Assembly (NCBI RefSeq): GCF_024158745.1
Contig: NZ_JAMZAW010000010.1
Location: forward strand, 1 to 64,000
Origin: Paenibacillus tyrphae
GTDB taxonomy: Bacteria; Bacillota; Bacilli; Paenibacillales; NBRC-103111
DNA: 64,000 bases
Reading direction: 5' to 3'
The notes beneath the pieces are model-generated. The model was not told the DNA's origin, searched no databases, and saw nothing but the letters and a program-made list of their open reading frames with translations. Of this stretch, positions 63,028-64,000 are shown piece by piece; positions within the stretch are counted from its first letter, which is position 1, and each line of letters starts with the position of its first letter. A program made the translations under genes and the position numbers.

Positions 63028-64000
63028 CTATCCTCCAATTTGCGACATTCTCCTGGAAGTCGGCCGATGTGTCTGTTTTTCATCGTCTAAGGCTTTTGCC
63101 ATTTCATGATTTTGGGGCTTCAAGTGTAAAGCTTTGAGAAAGAGCTCGCGGATGGCATCATCATTTCCGATCCACTTGCGAACATTAAATTCGTCAGACC
63201 AGTATAAACAAGGCTTAATGCTGCCGTCAGCCGTCAGGCGAAGCCTGTTGCACGTTTCACAAAAATGGTCGCTTACCGGATGGATGAGTCCGAAGCTTCC
63301 TTGTGCCCCTTCGATTCGGTAATTTTTGGAAGGTCCATTGCCATGGATCGTATGAATAGGGATAACATTCCATCCCATTTCAGTGCAGCGATCGAAAATT
63401 GCCGCTAACGGCATATAAGAGGCCTTCCACCCTTTATCTTGATGGCCGATCGGCATGTATTCGATAAATCGTATTTGAAGTGGCCGTTCTATGGACAACC
63501 GCAAAAAATCTGCAATTTCATCATCATTGATTCCCTTCATAAGTACGACATTTATTTTAATGGGATCGAATCCCACTTGCATGCAGGTTTCAATACTATC
63601 CAGAACACGACGCACATCTCCGCCGCGCGTAATGAAAGAAAACCTGTCCGCGCGCAGCGAATCCAAGCTGATATTGACGCGAGTCAATCCCGCCGCTTTC
63701 AGCTTAGCCGCTTTCGGTGCGAGAAATATCCCGTTCGTGGTCAAAGCGATATCTTCTATTCCCGGAACGGCAGCAATCATGGCTACGAGTTTTTCAAGCT
63801 CCTTGCGAACTAACGGTTCCCCTCCGGTGAGCCTTACTTTTCGTACACCCATTCCTGCCAGTACCCGCACAACCTCCGTGATCTCCTCATAGGTCAATAT
63901 CTTTTGGCCAGGTTCGAACTCCATTCCCTCGGGCGGCATACAGTATACGCATCGTAAATTGCAGCGGTCCGTAACGGATATACGCAAATAGTCGTGAACC
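63028..64000 (-). CDS. moaA: GTP 3',8-cyclase MoaA (partial, 5' end beyond window)
   Basis: A radical SAM enzyme: CNLRCVYCMPPEG is the SAM cluster motif CxxxCxxC, GGEPLVRKEL and RVNISLDSL follow, and the C-terminal cluster is CETCNRLRLTADGSIKPC. It makes the first intermediate of molybdopterin from GTP. The codons before the radical motif (VHDYLRISVTDR) run off the window, so the start is not seen. It is the first seen gene of the moaA-moeA unit. Confidence 0.95.
   Translation of the reverse strand, partial: VHDYLRISVTDRCNLRCVYCMPPEGMEFEPGQKILTYEEITEVVRVLAGMGVRKVRLTGGEPLVRKELEKLVAMIAAVPGIEDIALTTNGIFLAPKAAKLKAAGLTRVNISLDSLRADRFSFITRGGDVRRVLDSIETCMQVGFDPIKINVVLMKGINDDEIADFLRLSIERPLQIRFIEYMPIGHQDKGWKASYMPLAAIFDRCTEMGWNVIPIHTIHGNGPSKNYRIEGAQGSFGLIHPVSDHFCETCNRLRLTADGSIKPCLYWSDEFNVRKWIGNDDAIRELFLKALHLKPQNHEMAKALDDEKQTHRPTSRRMSQIGG

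Overview
The window looks like chromosomal DNA of a Gram-positive endospore former of the Paenibacillus/Bacillales type. Evidence: a complete gerA-type germinant-receptor operon, a NucB sporulation nuclease, a multidomain secreted GH18 chitinase, a CYP102 (P450 BM3-type) self-sufficient monooxygenase, strong GGAGG ribosome binding sites, and occasional TTG/GTG starts. Base composition is mixed, roughly half G+C by eye, with clearly AT-richer patches at 3.1-3.9 kb and 31.5-33.1 kb. No rRNA, tRNA, CRISPR array or intact transposase was seen.

Layout. 0.2-17.8 kb: an accessory stretch rich in small-molecule redox enzymes and regulators (methyltransferase, FMN reductase, four SDR-type genes of which one is broken, AraC and MerR regulators, GDSL and alpha/beta hydrolases, a two-component system, a beta-lactamase-fold hydrolase, a YebC protein). 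18-24 kb: CYP102 monooxygenase with a divergent LysR regulator, an epoxide hydrolase and a MarR regulator, which together look like a fatty-acid/epoxide or xenobiotic module. 24.4-33.1 kb: acetyltransferases, a SufR-like regulator, DUF4272, a MerR-GNAT-DUF418 operon, a repeat element, a tandem AbrB-like protein and a GrpB-family protein. 33.2-35.9 kb: one very large protein with the short N-terminal motif typical of effectors loaded by extracellular contractile injection systems. 36.1-41.8 kb: a self-contained fructose PTS operon (fruR-fruK-fruA-IIA-HPr-EI). 42-45.7 kb: gerA operon. 45.9-49.3 kb: glutamine module glnK-glsA-glnL. 49.5-51.1 kb: Cache-GGDEF diguanylate cyclase. 51.1-54.9 kb: a decay zone (monooxygenase fragment fused to a histidine-kinase fragment, a stalk protein with an in-frame amber codon, a TetR fragment) around an intact Fur-box-preceded iron-siderophore binding protein. 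55.1-57.8 kb: chitinase and NucB. 58-60 kb: Rrf2-TrxR-like-thioredoxin redox operon with two matching operator palindromes. 60-64 kb: a second, full-length copy of the repeat element, a lipoprotein, and moeA-moaA (molybdopterin; moaA runs off the end).

Main novel points: (1) a two-copy structured repeat (about 31.28-31.38 kb and 60.01-60.28 kb) with 13-bp terminal inverted repeats and nested internal stems, each copy bracketed at a fixed distance by near-duplicate hairpins whose sequence differs between the two loci; (2) the eCIS-effector-like giant protein; (3) a candidate Rrf2 operator found twice; (4) two textbook 19-bp-spacer MerR promoters, each tied to its own regulator; (5) an unusually high density of broken genes.
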